This document shows positions 13,655 to 14,932 of a stretch of 14,932 nt of DNA, piece after piece. The notes under the pieces are model-generated. The model worked only from the letters and a program-made list of their open reading frames with translations. It searched no databases and had not been told where the DNA came from. The translations under genes were made by a program, and so were the position numbers. Numbering within the stretch: position 1 is the stretch's first letter; the number at the start of each line of letters is the position of its first letter. The stretch is from the NCBI GenBank assembly GCA_900547135.1, contig URFJ01000034.1, positions 1-14,932 on the forward strand, written 5' to 3'. The DNA comes from an uncultured Eubacteriales bacterium (GTDB lineage Bacteria; Bacillota; Clostridia; Christensenellales; CAG-138).

Positions 13655-14410
13655 ATGAAAAAGATTTTAATTTTAATACTCGTTGTGACAATGGTGTTTT
13701 CACTTTCCGCCTGTGATATAGGACTTTTTGCAAGTGAAAGTAGCACTACGCCTTCAGGAACCGCCGGGAACTCAGATACAACCAAAACGCCGGACACTAA
13801 GACCAATGATACACCCCAGGGCAGCCAAAGTGCTAGCTATAACAGCTGGGAAACGTTTTACAATGCTTTTAACGCCGCCTATAATAAAGACAGCGATACA
13901 TTCAGCGATAGGGAAGACGTGGGCCTTGACGGAGTACTAGCCTTGCTAAGCGGGGATATAGACCTTGCGTTTACGTCCGCCTATTTCAGCGAGTCCGCAA
14001 GCAGCACGGTACCAATGACTTATGGTTTCTTTGGCTGGACTGACGCTAAGTACAGCGAAATCGGGGATATTGCTTCAGTCACCACTACAGGCGAGGAAGG
14101 CACTTTAACTCACGAACTTACCTATAACAAAGGAAATGTTGCAAAGTTTCGGAGCGTTGCATCCGACGGGAAGGAAAGTACGCTCACAATTTGCCTTACC
14201 GATCAATATTGGGCAAAGAGCTACATGAGCGCTGATAGCGAGGTAAGGGCGGTAGGCTATAAGGACGGCTCGTTTTATCTAGGGACAGGGTCAGGCGGCG
14301 GTACTTTATTATCTTTGTATGATAACCCTAATGCGGCCGCAGACCCGTCATTCGTTACAGGGATGAATAATGTTTGGGAACTAAAGGACGGTCAATTAAC
14401 TAAGAAATAA
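13655..14410 (+). CDS. Lipoprotein of unknown function, 251 aa
   Basis: A classical lipoprotein signal occupies residues 1-19 with lipobox LSAC and Cys20 as the anchor. A low-complexity Ser/Thr/Pro/Asp-rich linker (about 27-62) follows, then a domain starting SYNSWETFYNAFNAAYNKDS. The rest is beta-rich with repeated Gly-Asp/Gly-Ser turns and ends WELKDGQLTKK. I recognise no catalytic motif, and it contains no zinc ribbon. It starts 86 bases after the Tic20-like gene behind AAAAGGAT, and it precedes the operon terminator. It may be the outer-face member of the same system or a separately evolved passenger. Confidence 0.75.
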   Translation: MKKILILILVVTMVFSLSACDIGLFASESSTTPSGTAGNSDTTKTPDTKTNDTPQGSQSASYNSWETFYNAFNAAYNKDSDTFSDREDVGLDGVLALLSGDIDLAFTSAYFSESASSTVPMTYGFFGWTDAKYSEIGDIASVTTTGEEGTLTHELTYNKGNVAKFRSVASDGKESTLTICLTDQYWAKSYMSADSEVRAVGYKDGSFYLGTGSGGGTLLSLYDNPNAAADPSFVTGMNNVWELKDGQLTKK

Positions 14411-14459
14411 GGAGTATTATTACGATAGCCGTATAATAGGTATTATAAAGAGCGATAAG

Positions 14460-14496
14460 AAAAGGCCGGATAGGGTGTTGTCCTATTCGGCCTTTT
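14460..14496 (+). terminator. Strong intrinsic terminator of the zinc-ribbon operon
   Basis: AAAAGGCCGGATAGG (14460-14474) pairs with CCTATTCGGCCTTTT (14482-14496) over 15 bp with one wobble, around a 7-base loop, and ends in TTTT. It lies 49 bases after the lipoprotein stop and defines the 3' end of the transcription unit. Confidence 0.85.
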
Positions 14497-14541
14497 GAAA
14501 TGAAAGATTAAATCGATGTTTAACTAACAAATTAATTGCGT

Positions 14542-14570
14542 TTGATGCCTGTGTGCTTACCGGCTATAAT
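14542..14570 (+). promoter_or_regulatory. Promoter of the response-regulator gene
   Basis: TTGATG at 14542-14547 and a perfect TATAAT at 14565-14570 have a 17-base spacer. It lies about 80 bases upstream of the response-regulator start and after the preceding terminator. Confidence 0.6.
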
Positions 14571-14652
14571 ATCAATAATATTTCACATGTACACATATTT
14601 CTAATCCTGCTTTAATCTTTAAACGCTAAAGTTTTCAGGGAGGTGTAATGTT

Positions 14653-14932
14653 ATGCGCATACTGCTTGCCGAGGACGAGCCAGATTTGAATCGTATTATT
14701 ACCAAGAAACTTATGTCTGAGGGTTATTCAGTGGACAGATGTACGGATGGTGAAGCTGCGATAGACTACCTATTGTGTGCTGAATATGATGCGGTGATTC
14801 TTGATATAATGATGCCAAAGGCGGACGGCTTTTAGGTACTTCGCCGGCTTAAGGGCATCGGAAAGGCCCCCCCGTTTTGTTCCTGACAGCGCGGGGCGCT
14901 GTTTCAGACAGGGTTAAAGGGCTGGTCAGTGG
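14653..14932 (+). pseudogene. OmpR-type response regulator, interrupted (runs off window)
   Basis: The start MRILLAEDEPDLNRIITKKL is a receiver domain, with acidic pocket residues in AEDE (about residues 6-9) and the phosphoacceptor Asp in AVILDIMMP. The frame stops at TAG 14833-14835 after 60 codons. The sequence beyond continues as VLRRLKGIGKAPP in the same frame, so TAG has replaced what is usually a Glu codon (GFEVLRRL). A further shift of frame near 14867-14873, at a run of seven C, is needed to read VLFLTARGAVSDRVKGLVSG, the rest of the receiver domain with the conserved Thr. GGGAGGTG is upstream of the ATG, and a good promoter precedes it. Two lesions within 40 bases imply a dead gene or poor sequence near the end of an assembled piece. 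The usual partner kinase would lie to the right. Confidence 0.75.

Overview
The window looks like chromosomal DNA from a low-to-mid GC member of the Bacillota, probably a Clostridia-type gut or anaerobe lineage. The reasons are strong AGGAGG-type ribosome binding sites, sigma-A style promoters (TTGACT-N16/17-TATACT or TATATT), Cys lipoboxes, and gene families typical of that group. Base composition is uneven: roughly 1-4.4 kb is clearly AT-rich, while 4.4-14.9 kb is more GC-balanced. This fits an acquired or eroding left part. I could not run searches, so family calls rest on motifs read by eye.

Layout. 1-690: the end of an unidentified gene, an intrinsic terminator, a cluster of short hairpins separated by GTGAAAT/ATTTCAC words, and a 49-codon remnant resembling the N-terminus of S23/IVS-type four-helix-bundle proteins. 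790-3746: a compact locus that looks like a ribosomally made, modified peptide system (RiPP). It has a strong promoter, a structured leader with a terminator-like hairpin, a 32-residue peptide gene (958-1056) framed by a perfect 15-bp inverted repeat, a PqqD-like/M50 membrane metalloprotease (1186-2337), and an E1/ThiF-like adenylating enzyme with an N-terminal peptide-clamp-like region and a C-terminal membrane domain (2337-3746). Just downstream lie frameshifted remnants of an ABC-transporter ATPase, possibly a lost exporter. 4425-5285: a separately promoted cell-wall amidase, probably a lipoprotein.

5489-8892, minus strand: an operon of an extracellular solute-binding lipoprotein, a membrane-spanning one-component sensor ending in a LuxR DNA-binding domain, and a small XRE-type repressor broken by a one-base frameshift. 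No transport permeases are present, so the binding protein may serve sensing rather than uptake. 8893-9435: intergenic, with clustered AATCACCCC repeats that may be an insertion-sequence scar.

9436-14410, plus strand: an operon-like run in which five of the eight predicted proteins are dominated by or end in CPxCG zinc ribbons, and a sixth carries related Cys clusters. It comprises a small helical protein, two paralogous Cys-rich proteins, a coiled-coil/triple-ribbon protein, a four-ribbon protein, a large protein with one C-terminal ribbon, a ribbon-anchored Tic20-like membrane protein, and a lipoprotein. A strong terminator follows at 14460-14496. I know of no assigned function for this set; it and the peptide locus are the best candidates for an undescribed system. 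The window ends in a two-component response regulator gene interrupted by a stop codon and a frameshift.
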